Assembly: GCA_951804985.1 (NCBI GenBank)
Contig: OX638133.1
Span: 76,576,367 to 76,640,366, forward strand
Source: Dryomyza anilis
Taxonomy: Eukaryota > Arthropoda > Insecta > Diptera > Dryomyzidae
Length of the DNA: 64,000 bases
Reading direction: 5' to 3'
The notes beneath the pieces are model-generated. The model saw only the letters and a program-made list of their open reading frames with translations, ran no database searches and was not told the origin of the DNA. Shown one piece after another: positions 8,940 to 21,515 of the stretch (the first letter of the stretch is position 1; each line of letters starts with the position of its first letter). Made by a program: the position numbers and the translations under genes.

Positions 8940-11090
8940 GTAACGAACTCCGACGTATCTAGGTGTTAGGGGAGACGTTCGGTGTATTGGTGCACCAGCT
9001 TTGCTCAGGTGGGGTGGGATCTTGTCTCCTACGTCTATGTTGTAACGTCACAAAAATTTATAACACCGATTGATAGTACAAAAAAAAAAAAAAAGGAACA
9101 CAGAAACAACAAAAACAAACTAGAAAGAAAATTGGAAGAAAGAAAAGAAAATTGCCAGCAGGAAGCACCTCTCTGACATGGCCGCGTCAAAACCCTACCC
9201 AACCATGGTTACTATTAGGCCCACTAACGAAGTAACCCCTAACGCTATCTACTTCACCATTTAACACATTTTATGCCCCAGTATATCCCCCACCCAACGA
9301 TAAATTATTCACTCCATTTTTTAAAGTAAATATAACAATCAGCTAATCATATATATTAAACATTTAACACAAACTTCAAAACTATATATAACAAGAAACA
9401 ATTACTTGACAAATCATATAAATTCAAGAAATTTAAATTAAATGAACAGGGAACACACAAAGCAAAAAAAAAATAAAATAAATTCAATCAAAATCTTTGT
9501 TTAAATTTTAATTCAATCGATTAACAAAAGAAAACAAACCCGCTAATATCATTCTCTAATTTAAAAGTGGATATTAGATTCCAAACACATAATAATAATA
9601 GTAACAGACTCACCCTTTTCGCTGCGAAGAACTGTGCACACTTCTTTGGTAGCTGATGAAATTTTATCTAAAGCTAAATAAAATTAGAGAAAAATAACCC
9701 AGCCCATAGATATTACAAAATTACTTTACAAAAAAAATGATTGAATTTTTCACAAATTATTTTAAACAATAAACGAATGCCATAAAAAAATAAATCAATA
9801 GAAATTTGATAAAAACGTTAAATTAAATTTAGGATAATTATAATAAATGAATGAGAATTTACTAAAATTATGTTAAATTATGTTAAATTATGTCAAATTA
9901 CGTTAAATTGAAATTGATTAAATTAAGTTAAAAAAAAAAAAAATAAGAATTTTATTAAATTATTAAAAAAAAGTATTTCCAATTAAAATATGAATAATAG
10001 GTGAAGATGAAAACCCAAATACGCGATCTCTTTTAAAATATAGCTTCTTTAAAGCTTATTTTGTAAAGTTTTGAAAAAAACTTTTATCTCTTTTAATATA
10101 GCTTTTAAAAAAGCTTATTGTTCTGAATTATTGTTTGAAATATACTTTGAAGTGAATCCATTTTGAACAGGGGCGAGGTTGATCTATGGTTGGTAATGTG
10201 GTTGGTGACATGGTGTTGACGCAGTTGTTGACGTAGTTGTGGATGCAATTGTGGACGCAATTGTTGACGCAGTTGTTTAACAAAATCGTTCTTTATTTGT
10301 CGCAAAAATTTCCAAATTAAATAAATGATGCAAAAAAAATTTGCAAAAAAAAAATGGACCAGCTGCAAACAAAACGAAAACGTTTTAATTTGAAACTGAT
10401 AACAACAAAAGCGACGAACGTATTTTAAAATGAAACATCTTCTTTATCTAACCTGCGTAAACGCAGCTGGTAAATTTAGGAACAAAAATGCCTTTCAATC
10501 CCAGGCGCATTCAACAAATGCAACGATAGGCTGCTGAATATCGTCGTCGATGCACAATAAACGAACACCATAAAAAACACAACTTTTAATATGCACAACT
10601 TAAAAAAAAAACACCACTTTTTTTATTTTATTTGTACCACTAAAAATCACAACCTTTTTCTCGCACTTCAAAAATATTTTAATTCGACAAAACAAAATGA
10701 GTCAGCTTATATAGTAATTTTTCCTAAGCAAGGCTAACTACATTTTTGTCAAAATTAACAAGTAGACTTTCACAAAAAAATATTTGTAGGGTTGTTTTAA
10801 TATTTTTTTATTGCAAAGTGTTTTCGAGTTTTCATCAAAAAAAATCATGGCCTACTAACCAAATAAACGAAATACTGTAAACATCGTAAAGTATTCCAAT
10901 TGTACTAAAATTAATTCTACGCCTTCTAATTCTAATAAAAACGAGAGAAAAACAACTACAGTATAAACTAAAGTATAAATCATGAATAAATGCATTACTA
11001 TAAGAAAGGTGTATAGTAATCGGTACCGGGGGCCGTATGAGTAGTATATATATTTTTTTATATTATGAGGAATGGTACAGGGGTGGTTAC
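8940..11090 (-). mobile_element. 2.15-kb element with 6-bp target duplication (copy A), class uncertain
   Basis: It is inserted in a DINE. The duplicated target AAGTAT lies at 8934-8939 and 11091-11096. The ends are GTAACGAACTCC and GGGGTGGTTAC, a 5-bp GTAAC/GTTAC inverted repeat. A second copy in the opposite orientation (38395-39979) shares about 145 bp at one end and about 600 bp at the other, has corresponding ends and its own 6-bp duplication, AGATTT. No transposase or reverse transcriptase motif was recognised. It carries a 12-bp tandem repeat (10215-10274). Read one base further out the ends are TGTAAC...GTTACA, so a very long solo LTR with a 4-bp duplication is the main alternative for this copy, but copy B fits the 6-bp reading better. 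Confidence 0.6.
10215..10274. repeat. 12-bp tandem repeat, five units
   Basis: Five units of GTTGACGCAGTT with substitutions (GTGGATGCAATT, GTGGACGCAATT). On the minus strand it reads as a four-residue QLRQ/QLRP/QLHP repeat inside an 87-codon frame (10105-10368). The repeat lies in the part of copy A that is missing from copy B. Confidence 0.8.
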
Positions 11091-11531
11091 AAGTATAAAA
11101 AAAATAAAAAAAAAAATTGAAAAATATAATTGGGCTGACCACGCCTATATTTAAAATTTTGAAAGGCTAATATTTCATATATTTGATTTAAATAATTTAC
11201 GGATCAAATTTTCACTATGAAAACCCGAGAAATAATGAAAAAAAATGTGGGCGTATCACGCCCATTTTTGAACCACATATTTTTAGGTGAATTATAACAA
11301 TATGTTTTAAATTTTATAACTATACCTTGAATACTTTTCGAGTTATTAGTTCCGAAAGAGTTATATAAAAGTGACTTGTATGGGAGGTGGGCGTGTCCGT
11401 TGACCGATTTGGCTCATTTTCAAACTCAGTTCCTACTTTTGGGTAAAATATATTGAGTCGAAATTTCATCGCATTCTGATCAGTATTTCTCAAGTTATTC
11501 TGTATTCGGACAGCAAGACAGCAAGACAGCA

Positions 11532-11562
<31 letters not shown>

Positions 11563-11707
11563 AAGACAGACAGACGGACATGGCTAAACGGACTCGGGTA
11601 GTGATGCTGATCAAGAATATATATACTTTTCCATACCGGACACGCCTCCTAAGGGGCGTTACAATATATGCACATATACCCTGTACCTTATAGGTGTAGG
11701 GTATAAA
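11091..11707 (-). mobile_element. DINE-like element, 5' segment (continuation of 8706-8939)
   Basis: It contains the DINE-1 style core, a short (GACA)n tract at 11533-11580, and at 11680-11707 the element 5' end (TATACCCTACACCTATAAGG on the minus strand). With 8706-8939 it rebuilds a full-length subfamily-1 copy matching the one at 2198-3115 feature by feature. Confidence 0.85.
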
Positions 11708-12527
11708 AATGTAACTCAGAAAAAGTAACTGTAACAAAAAATAAAATAGAAAATAAACATTCGGTTATTCCCTCAAATGTAGTTACAATTTTCGGAATTC
11801 CCGGGATTTTTTTTTATTATCCAAAAGCTTGCAACAATGAAATACCAAACTATCATTTCGTACTAAACCAATCAAAATTTAACATCGATAATAGTTTCTT
11901 ATGAAAATATCGATAGTCAAAAAGCCATGAGCTCGCAACATACTATCCTTTATCATTGGTATTTATATAAAAATATGTCTGAAAAATAAACTGAGGATTA
12001 CATTACAATCATTCGTTCGAGTTTTACAGTTTTAAATGTTACATACTAAAAATTCAATTTTTAATAAAAATTTAATTTTCCATTAAAAATTAAATTTTTC
12101 AATAAAAATCAATTTTTACTTTATAATAAATATTGAATTTTTCCTTTAACATTCAAAAACAATATAAACTGAATAATACAAAAGAAAGCACCCAATAGTG
12201 GTTAATCTGTAAAAAAAAATATGTGAAATAACAGTTTGAGAATTTTGAACACAGAACCTTACAATTTAAAAATGCCTAAAATTTACTCCCATGCAACGTG
12301 AAAAGTAAGTGATTTTTTTTGTTTTTACACAGAAAAAAATATATGTAAAAATACAGCAAAAAAAATGCAAACACAATTAGTTTTTAAATGTTTTATCGTC
12401 TATACGACACTTATTTGTATTGATTAAATATTTAATTATGTTAATTAATATATTAATTAGACAAAAATTAAAGGAAATTTGACATTTTTATTTATTTTAT
12501 TTATTTATAATTTTTATTATACCCTAC
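11708..12527. other. AT-rich stretch, no gene seen
   Basis: It holds repeated AATTTTTAATAAAAATT words at 12050-12130 and a TACACAGAAAAAAATAT edge at about 12330 that resembles the left end of the TA-flanked elements; no right end was identified. Confidence 0.4.
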
Positions 12528-13157
12528 ACTAAGAGTGAAAGAGTATATTCAGTTTGGTACGCCATTTGTAACATCCAGAAGGAAGCATCTCCGATATGGA
12601 AAAGTATTTCGATTTAGCGATGTCCGTGTCTGTCTGTTGAAATCACGACTACATAAAAAGTAGAAGAGCTAGATCAATGAAACTTTATATATAGATTACT
12701 TATATATCTAAGCAGTCTGAAAAAAAAAAAGCATGATTGCTCTATTGACACATGAGAACCGACCTCTTATGTTCAAATACCTCATATAAAATTTACATCT
12801 ACAAATGTATTTAACTTTGTACGGTCTTAAGTTAACTTTATTGTTACAATATATATTGAATTTATCTCAAATATTTCAAAATAATGCTTTCTCGCAAACC
12901 TTCGTGAACCCAAAAAAATCGAAATTCGGTATATCTACCCATTTGTACATATGGGTATCAAATGAATGGTATTTCTTCAGCGATTGCTGAGTTTTGAGTT
13001 GTTTTTATATTCGTATACCCTCCTGACATAAGTAGCACTTTTAATAGTACCTGTGCACATTATCACATATGTGTTGGGACCGACTATATCTTTCAAAGTT
13101 CTTACTAACTTAATCACACAACTATCACAATTTCCCTACTTCAAAATTTCCCATGTT
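12528..13157 (+). mobile_element. DINE-like element, subfamily 2, decayed
   Basis: It begins TATACCCTACACTAAGAGTG followed by AAGAGTATATTCAGTTTGG and a short GTCCGTGTCTGTCTGTTGAAA tract. The 3' end is degraded: ACCGACTATA hairpin half, then ACTATCACAATTTCCC and AAAATTTCCCATGT. The same layout is better preserved at 28069-28755. The 5' hairpin loop (ACTAAGAGTGAAAG) separates this subfamily from the ACACCTATGAGG subfamily. Confidence 0.75.
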
Positions 13158-14302
13158 CTCTATTAAAGCACAAAACACCACTACAATTTTAATTTAAAAA
13201 CCATTAAAACATTGACCAAGATAATTTTGTTATATTTTTATATGAATCAAAAGTGACGTAAATCGAAAAAGTGAAGTTTGAAATTTTAAGTAACAAGTTT
13301 ACTAAAAAAATATATATATAAAAATTATGGATTAATAACTAAAATAAAATTTATAAAATTGATTACAGATTTCTATTAAAAATGATCAAACTTAATTTTG
13401 AATAAAGTTTAAAGACTTAACAAAAAGTCTTTATATTAATGGCATTTTTAAAATTTTGTCATAGATAAAAAATATTATATACAAAAATTATTTCTCCCTT
13501 ATATCAAAAAACACCTCTCCAAATTTAAAACAGTATATTAATAAATAAAAGTACTAATTTTGGAAAAAAAAATTGAGCCAAATCAAAATAGCTGTTTTTT
13601 CCGAAACTCGAATTCGAAAATTTTACAATAAAATAACAATTATTAACCGAATTAAAAAAAATATTGAAAACCATATTCAAAAACTACATTCAATTTTTAG
13701 AATAATAGACACCAAAAATATTCAATTTGCAACTTTATTGAACTAGATAACGGCTTTCGAAGTTACCTCTATAAAGAAAAGTTGTGATTTTTTGAAGCAT
13801 CATAATTTTGTGAAATTTTCGAATTTCGAAAAAAAAAATTAACTTATATTTTTTTTCTATCTATTCAAAGGTGTAAACTAAATTTCATGAAATTCGAAGA
13901 AAAAAATTTAAAAATCTGTCGATTTGATGTGAAATTACCCATATATATAATGAGGGAAATATTAATCATAAATAAAGAGAAGAATATCAAAGACATGATA
14001 AACGCACAATGTACGAAAAAACGACCCGACGAACCGGTAGGCCAAGTGAAACAGGACCGGTACAACAGTACCTGTAATACTGTGTAGTGAATTTTAAACT
14101 GTGTAATGGCTGTAAAATTGTGTATTGCCTATAAAACTGTCGTCTGGTGTATATGGTATATATGTATATCGTTTAGCATATACACCACCCAGATAAGATT
14201 ACATTCATACAATTAAATAATTCGTATATCTATTTACATATATTAATTGAATTAGTTATTTTGTAACAATTAAACTCAGCTGGTATTTTAACGTTCCGTA
14301 TT
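13158..14302. other. AT-rich stretch, no gene seen
   Basis: No recognisable protein motif on either strand; two 66-codon frames overlap on opposite strands near 13865-14087 and look like chance. A small inverted pair, TGTATATG / CATATACA, lies at about 14148-14186. Confidence 0.4.
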
Positions 14303-15138
14303 TATACCCTACACCTATGAGGTACAGGGTATATTAACTTTGTGCATATATTGTAACGCCCCTTATGAGGCGTGTCCGGTATGGAAAAGTATATATATTC
14401 TTGATCAGCATCACTATCCGAGTCCGTTTAGCCATGTCCGTCTGTCTGTCTGTCCGTCTTGCTGTCTTGCTGTCTTGCTGTCCGAATACAGAATAACTTG
14501 AGAAATACTGATCAGAATGCGATGAAATTTCGACTCGATATATTTTAGCCAAAAGTAGGAACTGAGTTTGAAAATGAGCCAAATCGGTCAACAGACACGC
14601 CCACCTCCCATACAAGTCACTTTTATACAACTCTTTCGAAACTAATAACTCGAAAAGTATTCAAGGTATAGTTATAAAATTTAAAACGTATTGTTAGAAT
14701 TTACCAAATAATATGTGATCCAAAAATGGGCGTGATCCGCCCTCTTTTTTTTATTATTATTTCCCGGGTTTTCATAGTGGAAATTTGATCCGTAAATTAT
14801 TAAAATCAAATCTATGAAATATTAGCCTTTCAAAATTTTAAATATAGGCGTGGTCCGCCCAATTATATTTTTAAATTTTTTTTTTAGTTTTTTTATACTT
14901 TATATAAATTTTTTAATATATGGGGATATAAGACGTAAATTTCTGATATATGAATAATATTCTGAGGGTGGGGAGGTTCAGCATAATTAAAAATTTAAAA
15001 TTAAGGTATACAATTAAATATTCCTCATTAATATCTCCACCAAAGGTGTAGGGTATTCCATAGTCGGGCCCAACCGACTATAAAAATCCGCCCCATGTGA
15101 CCGAACTTACCCATGTGACCTAACTTTCCCAACTCGTT
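14303..15138 (+). mobile_element. DINE-1/Helentron-like element, subfamily 1, full length
   Basis: Starts TATACCCTACACCTATGAGG, contains GATCAGCATCACTATCCGAG, a short GTCTGTCTGTCTGTCC tract and GTCTTGCTGTCTTGCTGTC, and ends CCCAACTCGTT at about 15138 after the GTCGGGCCCAACCGAC hairpin. It is intact at both ends. No target duplication is visible, as expected for T/T insertion. Confidence 0.85.
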
Positions 15139-15288
15139 TTTAAATAATTTACTTTTTACAGTAAACATATAAACTTTTGCAATTGGGAAGTTGGAGTACA
15201 TTGAAAAAGAAATTCTTTTGCCGCAAACGATCCATAAACCTTTTTTATTGTCTTTAAGTGTATTTTAAAAAAAAAAAGTTTCCGGATT

Positions 15289-15717
15289 CCCTAGTAAAAA
15301 TTTTGGTAGGGCCATGGTCATGAAGTGATCATGTCATTATTTTAGATGATCGGGATATGACGAGGCCCATAACGTCCTTGTAACGCAGTGTCCTGATCAT
15401 GTATTGACCTTAGACCATGATCATGTACTGATCGGGCAATTCCCCATTTTAATATTTACCTGACAATTGCCTTGCCTGAGCCCGAGCATAATAGGGTTTC
15501 TCTCATTAATCTCGATCATTGACTGATGCTAATTTCGTTATGAGGAACAAGTAATGTAGCTATTATCAGGAACATTGACTGTTTAGATAATGTAAACCCT
15601 GCTATGGTAAGCATGATAAGGGCATGCAAAGGCAATGATCATATTTTCTCTAATAGGGCTTACCCAACGAAAACCCGATCATTTCCCAATGGCGCATCGA
15701 GTAAATTTCTACTAGGG
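15289..15717. mobile_element. 429-bp MITE with CCCTAGTARAAATTT inverted ends
   Basis: Left end CCCTAGTAAAAATTTT; the reverse complement of the right end is CCCTAGTAGAAATTTACT. The interior is less AT-rich than its surroundings and repeats ATGATCATG, GATCATGT and GGGCAATTCC words. No coding capacity. I could not find a convincing target duplication, so the superfamily is open. Confidence 0.65.
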
Positions 15718-16079
15718 TTTTTAACACATAATTACTACAACATTTTTTTATAAAAATTACATATAAATTATAAAAAAAAAATATATAAAAACGTGCTAAA
15801 TGCACTCTAAAATAAAATTCTTTTAAAATAAAAACAAAAATTTATTAGAAGCAGTGATCAAATTTAGGATCTTTTAGTTCATTTTCAACGTTGGTACTCG
15901 AGAACTTTGGTACTTAATACAAAAAATATATGGTTGTAAAATTTTAGAAATTAACAAAATTAAGTTATATCTTTAGCAAGTTTACCTACTGATCAAGTTT
16001 GAACATCAATCAGAGTCAACGAAAACATGGCAGCAATAGAATTTAGCAAACTTTTGGCAATTTTCTCAAAATGTAAAAA

Positions 16080-16600
16080 GCATTGAAAACTCTCCGTCGA
16101 CAAGTAGCAAGAATGAGCCCGGAGCGGCATGGCGCGGCAGAGGATGCAGCGCTAAAAGCATTTGACAAAGTCAAAGTGAATGAAAGTGCTGCATGGCACT
16201 AAAAGAGATTTGACAGAGGCAACAACAAAACAACACAATTTACCAACAGCAACAACAAGAACAACAACAGTAATTTGAACAACTTACTACATGTTGCATG
16301 TTCGCCGTAGTGCATCCTGCACCCGCATCGACAGCATCCATCACCGACAACAACATCCATCCATCCATTCATCCGTTGCCTTCAGCGCTTCATGTTGCTG
16401 TGATGGCTGCTTCATTGGCCACGGCGATTGAGTCGTCGTTGCCGTTGCTGCTGTCTCGACCGCTGCTCCTACATTCGCTGCGGGTTCAGTCGCAAATGCA
16501 GTTTGACGGACGAATGAGTTGTAATGTCACACAGAGTGACCCAACGAACGAGTCGGCTGTCCTGTTGTATTGACTCGAGTCGACTGGAGTCGAATCAAAG
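16080..16600. other. GC-richer unique island with CAACAGCAACAAC tract
   Basis: It stands out from the AT-rich background (GAGCCCGGAGCGGCATGGCG, CCCGCATCGACAGCATCC). A 91-codon frame (16298-16573) is rich in Ala, Ser and Leu and matches nothing I recognise. This may be single-copy regulatory DNA or part of a host exon or UTR. Confidence 0.3.
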
Positions 16601-17569
16601 CAACTACAAAAAATTCTACTAATCTCTAGTTAGACATTTGACAAAGTTCTTGTTGAACGGAACCAAAAAAAAAAAACAACTGCAAAAAGTGTTGCAGCAT
16701 TTATAACGTAGACACTTTGGACACGGAATCTGGGTTAAATCAATAAGAAAATCAAACGTAATATGTTGTGTGACTGTGCAGATTTCTGGTAAATCTTTTA
16801 GGGTAAAGCAAATAGTGAATCTTAATTTCATTTCATGGTATTTTGTATTAATTTGAATTAATCAATTTATTAAAAATGTTTACAGAATACTTTTTTTATT
16901 CTTTTTCAACTTTTATTTATGAGAAATCGGATATTCCTTTTTAAATCAATGAACAGATTTCACATACAAATCCTGTACCTTATTAAACTAAAACAATTTA
17001 TAAATTTTGGACCTCTAGCGTATATGGTTCCCGAAATATGGCGGCTTAAAAATTGAAAAAATAGGTAAAAACTCACAAATTTGGGTTAATTTAATTTCAT
17101 TTATCTAAAAATGGTTTACTTTCAAACGATACCGATACTGATGTATGTATGTAAACTATTTGTTTTGATAAACGCAATTAAGTTCATTTGGTTACACATA
17201 TTTATTTATAACTCAGGATTTATTTAAAATCAGTAATAACATATATTTTTTTGAATATTTTAAAGATATGGATTTTTGAGAAATATCATTCCAAAATATA
17301 GATCATGTGATAATGACCTTTACCCTTTAACATATTAAAGCCCATCTTTACACCTTTCCAATGATACCTCAATTGACCCTGTGCATATAAAGTTATCCCA
17401 CCTTTCTCATTTTTAAGCTACCACATTTCAAGAGCCATAGAAATTAGAGTTTTAAAATTTTGCATATTTCATAGTTTAATATGAGAGAACACTCATATAA
17501 ATTTTTATCTATTTCAAGGAGGATTATGTCTAAATTTTTTAATTTTTCGTTGATTTAAAATGGAATGTC
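16600..17569. other. No gene seen
   Basis: AT-rich DNA without recognised repeats. The segment 17020-17480 (ATGGTTCCCGAAATATGGCG, then CAATGATACCTCAATTGACC) has the look of an old interspersed repeat, but no edges or partner copy were found in the window. Confidence 0.35.
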
Positions 17570-17876
17570 GTAGCCGCGGTGGCTCAGTGGTTAGTGCGCT
17601 GGACTGCGAGCCGAAAGGTCCCCGGTTCAAGCCTGGACTGAGGCTAACAACATCTTTTCATAAAAACATTTTTCTATACCGCGCCACCTCTCGGCAGTAA
17701 ATGGCAAACCTACGAGTGTAAAACATTGCCTATGAAAAGCTATCACCCGTCGTTCGGATGTTGCGATAAATTGTAGATCCCACAACTTTGATTACAAATT
17801 TAACACGCACAGCTCAAAATGGTGAGAGAGCTCGGTCTAAGTTCTTATAGGACTGTAGTGCCAAACTATTATTATA
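17570..17876 (+). mobile_element. tRNA-derived SINE, full length
   Basis: The head GTAGCCGCGGTGGCTCAGTG and GTTAGTGCGCTGG supplies a pol III A box (TGGCTCAGTGG) and, 40 bp on, a B box (GGTTCAAGCC). A body common to all copies follows (CTATACCGCGCCACCTCTCG, TGGCAAACCTACGAG, GCTCAAAATGGTGAGAGAGC). It ends GACTGTAGTGCCAAACTATTATTAT, a (TTA)n-type tail. SINEs are transcribed by RNA polymerase III and mobilised by a LINE partner. Four related copies or fragments lie at 35106, 50484, 51715 and 52228, with a diverged relative at 49165. Confidence 0.85.
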
Positions 17877-17939
17877 TCCCAAATATTTTTTAATTTTTTT
17901 ACATATTTTAATTTTCAATATATTTTGAGTCTCTAAGAG

Positions 17940-18470
17940 AAAAGTCTTTACGGTAAAATCATCTCCGGCCAACTCTTTTTTTTCTATATATTTCTACACA
18001 GCCAATCCTTCCTTCAGACATTGTTTCCAGTTAATTAATCTCCGGACATTCGTTCCCCGACAATTCTTTCCAAATAACATTATTCCCCTAGCGAAACTCT
18101 TTCCTGATACAACTTTACCGTCAAACAATTCTTCCCCATCATTTCAACTCATTCTATTCCGAAGACATTCATTTTCCGACAAATCTTTTCAAAAACACCG
18201 TAATTTTTGACCTCTGATAATTCTTTCACAAGATATACCAATTTTATAATTACTGCTTGTAAAATCCATACCCTACAATTCTTCCTAATGATTTTTTTTT
18301 CAGACAATCAATCATCGGCAATTCTTCCAAGGACAATTGTGTTCTAGAATTGATCTTACCCCACAGTTGTTACCAGAGACCTTTTTTCCCAGACAATTTT
18401 TGCCCGAAATTCATCTCCATTGCGAGCATTTTCACAATTATCACAGAACTGGGCAGCGGGAGAACCTGCA
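17940..18470. repeat. Degenerate minisatellite built on GACAATTCTTYCC
   Basis: A word like GACAATTCTTCCC or GACATTCGTTCCC recurs every 15-35 bp through this stretch with heavy divergence. It resembles the 15-bp CCGGTAGAATTCTTC array inside the Helitrons at 21720 and 46735, so it may be an ancient relative. No gene. Confidence 0.5.
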
Positions 18471-19314
18471 GCCAGACTCGTAATGCCCATCAACACACAC
18501 TGATATCATTGAGAAAGAATATCTTGCAAATTCCATGCTAGTCTTTGCCAAATACTTCCTCGATGATCTCTTAGACATATCAGGAATACGGATGGGAAAA
18601 TTGTTAATCTTCCTAAATTCCACCAAATGGATCTAAAGATCCTCTACGCACCTCTAACAACAGGGTTACATGAGTTGTGGCATCAAAACGGCTCTTCCAG
18701 AGTTAATTGGGTCCATGTATGAAAACTGGACCACCATTTCAACCAACCATATTATTCTACTACATTTATTTATTTTGAGTGAATTTTTAAATATATATTA
18801 CTTGATTTTACTACTCAATCTTTTAAATAAATTCAGAATATAGTAAAAATAAATGCAGATGTAGTATTTTTTACACATATATGAAATTTAAATAAACATA
18901 ACATGTAGTAAAGATAAATGTAAATGTACTAATTGTTCTACATATTTATGGATGTTTATGTAAATAAATGCAAAATGTAGTTATTTTTAATTAAAATGTA
19001 TTTACACTTTGTACTGTAATGTAGTATATTTATGTAATTGCTTTATATACAAAATCAACTAGACCATTGTAGTACAAATAAATACATTTGCTATTGGACG
19101 CTAATCAAATAAATACAAATTTATTTCAAAGACATTCATTTTTCATTTTAATACAGTATTTTTTGTGTGAACCGATTTAGCAGTTGAGAGAACAGATTAA
19201 GTTGATTGGACTATCAGTCGGTTGACGCAACAAATGACACAAAAAACCTTAAAATTTTTATGTATTTATTACGTTTAATTATTATGTGCCACACGCAAGA
19301 GCTTGAGTGTCTTA
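18471..19314. other. AT-rich stretch with repeated AATGTAGTA/ATAAATG words
   Basis: From about 18770 to 19100 short words such as AATGTAGTA, TAAATGTAAATGTA and CTACAT alternate with ATAAATG, giving a loose tandem texture like the other word-rich AT islands here. No coding region is supported. Confidence 0.4.
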
Positions 19315-20690
19315 TCCTATTAATATAATAAATCTGTTTGTTCGTTTGTACGTTTGTTCCGCTTCTCCGTCTAAACGGCCGATCCGTGTCTTGAAATTTT
19401 TACCACAGATGCGGTATGGTCTGGAAGGAATGATAGGCTATATATGGGCGGGATTGGACAAAGAGGCGTGGCACCTCCATACAACCTAAACTTTCAATAC
19501 GATATAACTCGGCACTTTCACCAGCTACGAACATGAAACAAAAAACTCAAATACAAAAAAAAAATATAAACAAAAAAGCAAAAGCACAAAACAAAACATA
19601 ACAAAACAAAACAAAAGCAAAAATACAAAACCAACAGCAATCACGTTTGTTCCGCTTCTCCGTCTAAACGGCTGATACGATTGTCTTGAAATTTTTACCA
19701 CAGATGCGGTATGGTCTGGAAGGAATGATATGCTATATAAGGGCGGGATTGGACAAAGAGGCGTGGCACCTCCCATACAACCTAAACTTTCAATACGATA
19801 TAACTCGGCACTTTCACCAGCTACGAACATGAAACAAAAAAATCAAATACAAAAAAAAAATTGAAAACAAAAAAGCAAAAGAACAACACAAAACAAAAGC
19901 AAAAATACAAAAACAAAACCAATCACTTAGAACCACAACCCAAACTAAATGAAAAACAAAAAAAGGAAAGAAAAAGAAAAACAAACTCTCCACACTAAAA
20001 CTAACCAAACTAAAACTCACCACACTAAAATTCACCCATAAATTAATCACACTAAAACCCACCACACTATAATTCACCACACTAAAACTCACCACACTAA
20101 AACTCACCACACAAAAACTCACCACACTAAAACTCACCACACTTAAACTCACCACACAAAAATTCAACACACTAAAACTCACCACAATATAACTCACCAC
20201 ACTGAAATTCACTACACTAAAACTCACCGCACTAAAATTCACAACAGTAAAACTCACCACACTTAAACTGACCATACCAATACTCACCACACTAAAATTC
20301 ACTACACTAAAACTTACCACACGAAAACTCACCACACTAAAACTCACCACACTAAAACTCACCACACAAAAATTCACCACACCTAAACTCACCACACTAA
20401 AATTTCACCACACTAAAACCCACCACACTAAAACTCACTACACTAAAATTTCACCACATTAAAATTCACCACTTTTAAACTCACCACATTAAATCTCACT
20501 ACACTCAAATTTCGATGCACTAAAACTCACCACACTAAAACTCACCGCACTAAAATTCACCACACTAAAACCCACCACACTATTATTAACCACACTAAAA
20601 CTCACCACCCTAAAATTCACTACACTAAAACTCAGCACAATAAAATTCATCACATTAAAATTCATCACACTAAAACTCACCACAAAAAGA
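19315..20690 (+). mobile_element. Helitron, 5' end plus minisatellite, 3' end missing
   Basis: Starts A|TCCTATTAATATAATAAATC, the same 20-bp head as the minus-strand Helitron ending at 23943. A roughly 190-bp module (from GTTTGTTCCGCTTCTCCG to GCTACGAACATGAAACAAAA) occurs twice (about 19351-19545 and 19645-19838), then a low-complexity A/C tract, then the 15-bp minisatellite to 20690. No CTAG terminus or 3' hairpin follows, so the copy is 3'-truncated. No Rep/helicase protein is encoded, so it is non-autonomous. Confidence 0.75.
19985..20690. repeat. 15-bp minisatellite (CACCACACTAAAACT)n
   Basis: Roughly 45 imperfect copies of CACCACACTAAAACT with variants (ATTCACCACACTAAA and others). Because 15 is a multiple of 3, all frames stay open and translate into monotonous VVSFS-type repeats; these are not genes. 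The same unit fills the Helitrons at 21873-22990 and 46441-46735. Confidence 0.95.
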
Positions 20691-21515
20691 CACAACATGA
20701 AAAAAATTCGCCTAATATTCAGAATTTTGCGCCTTTTGAAAAGATTGCAAAATATAGAAAAAGGCGCCAAATTTAAAAAAAAAAACAATTAATTTACAGA
20801 GTAAATATGCGTCATATTCATTTTTTGTTTGTTTTGATAATTTTGCGCTTGTAAAGACGATAAAATACTGTAAGTTATGCGCTGTTTTAATTTTGATTGT
20901 TATTTGAATAGTTTACGCCTTTTTGAGCTTTTCTTTCTACATTGCGCCTTTGTGTAAAAATTACTAACTATTTCCAGATTAATAACTTAAAAAATTACTA
21001 GATTACTAACTTAAAAAAATTCGAGTTTTAAGTGTTTTGAGATCTATATCAAAATGTCCCAAGACAAAAATTTTAGGCAATGTCGAGACAGTTTAGAAAC
21101 ATTTTTTCGACATATTTTAAAAAGAGATAGGCGGAGTTTGTATCACAAGCTGTCTGCCCGAACTGTCCGATCCCAAAATATGCCATGAATCTGTCATTAA
21201 AATTCCACAAAATTTTACAACCTGCTATACACTTCCCAAAATATTCCATTTATCTGTGTGCTGGCCGGAAATATTCCAGAAAAATGACATACATTTTGTC
21301 TCAGGGTATCAATATTAAATCGAATTTAAACATTATAGGCGAATAACCATAGACAATTTTAAACAACTTTAATAATTCTACTTAAAAAAAATTCGACTTT
21401 TTTAGAATTTTTGTATAGAATAAATTGTCAAATAGATGATTTTGAATTTAAATTTGACTTTAAATTGTCTATACTAATGCGCCATAGTTTTTAAAAAATA
21501 TACACATATTTTGTA
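20691..21515. other. Spacer between two convergent Helitrons, no gene seen
   Basis: It contains several TTTTGCGCC / GGCGCCAAA words (20720-20960) and AT-rich DNA. It is the loop of the large inverted repeat formed by the flanking Helitrons. Confidence 0.45.

Noticed and set aside
16298..16573. 91-codon Ala/Ser/Leu-rich frame in a GC-richer island
   Set aside because: Composition explains its openness; no motif or splice context I could support. Kept only as part of an island entry.
19814..20788. Long minus-strand frames rich in VVSFS/VVNFS, looking like a repetitive protein
   Set aside because: They are translations of the 15-bp minisatellite inside a Helitron; the unit length is a multiple of three, so stops never accumulate in one frame.
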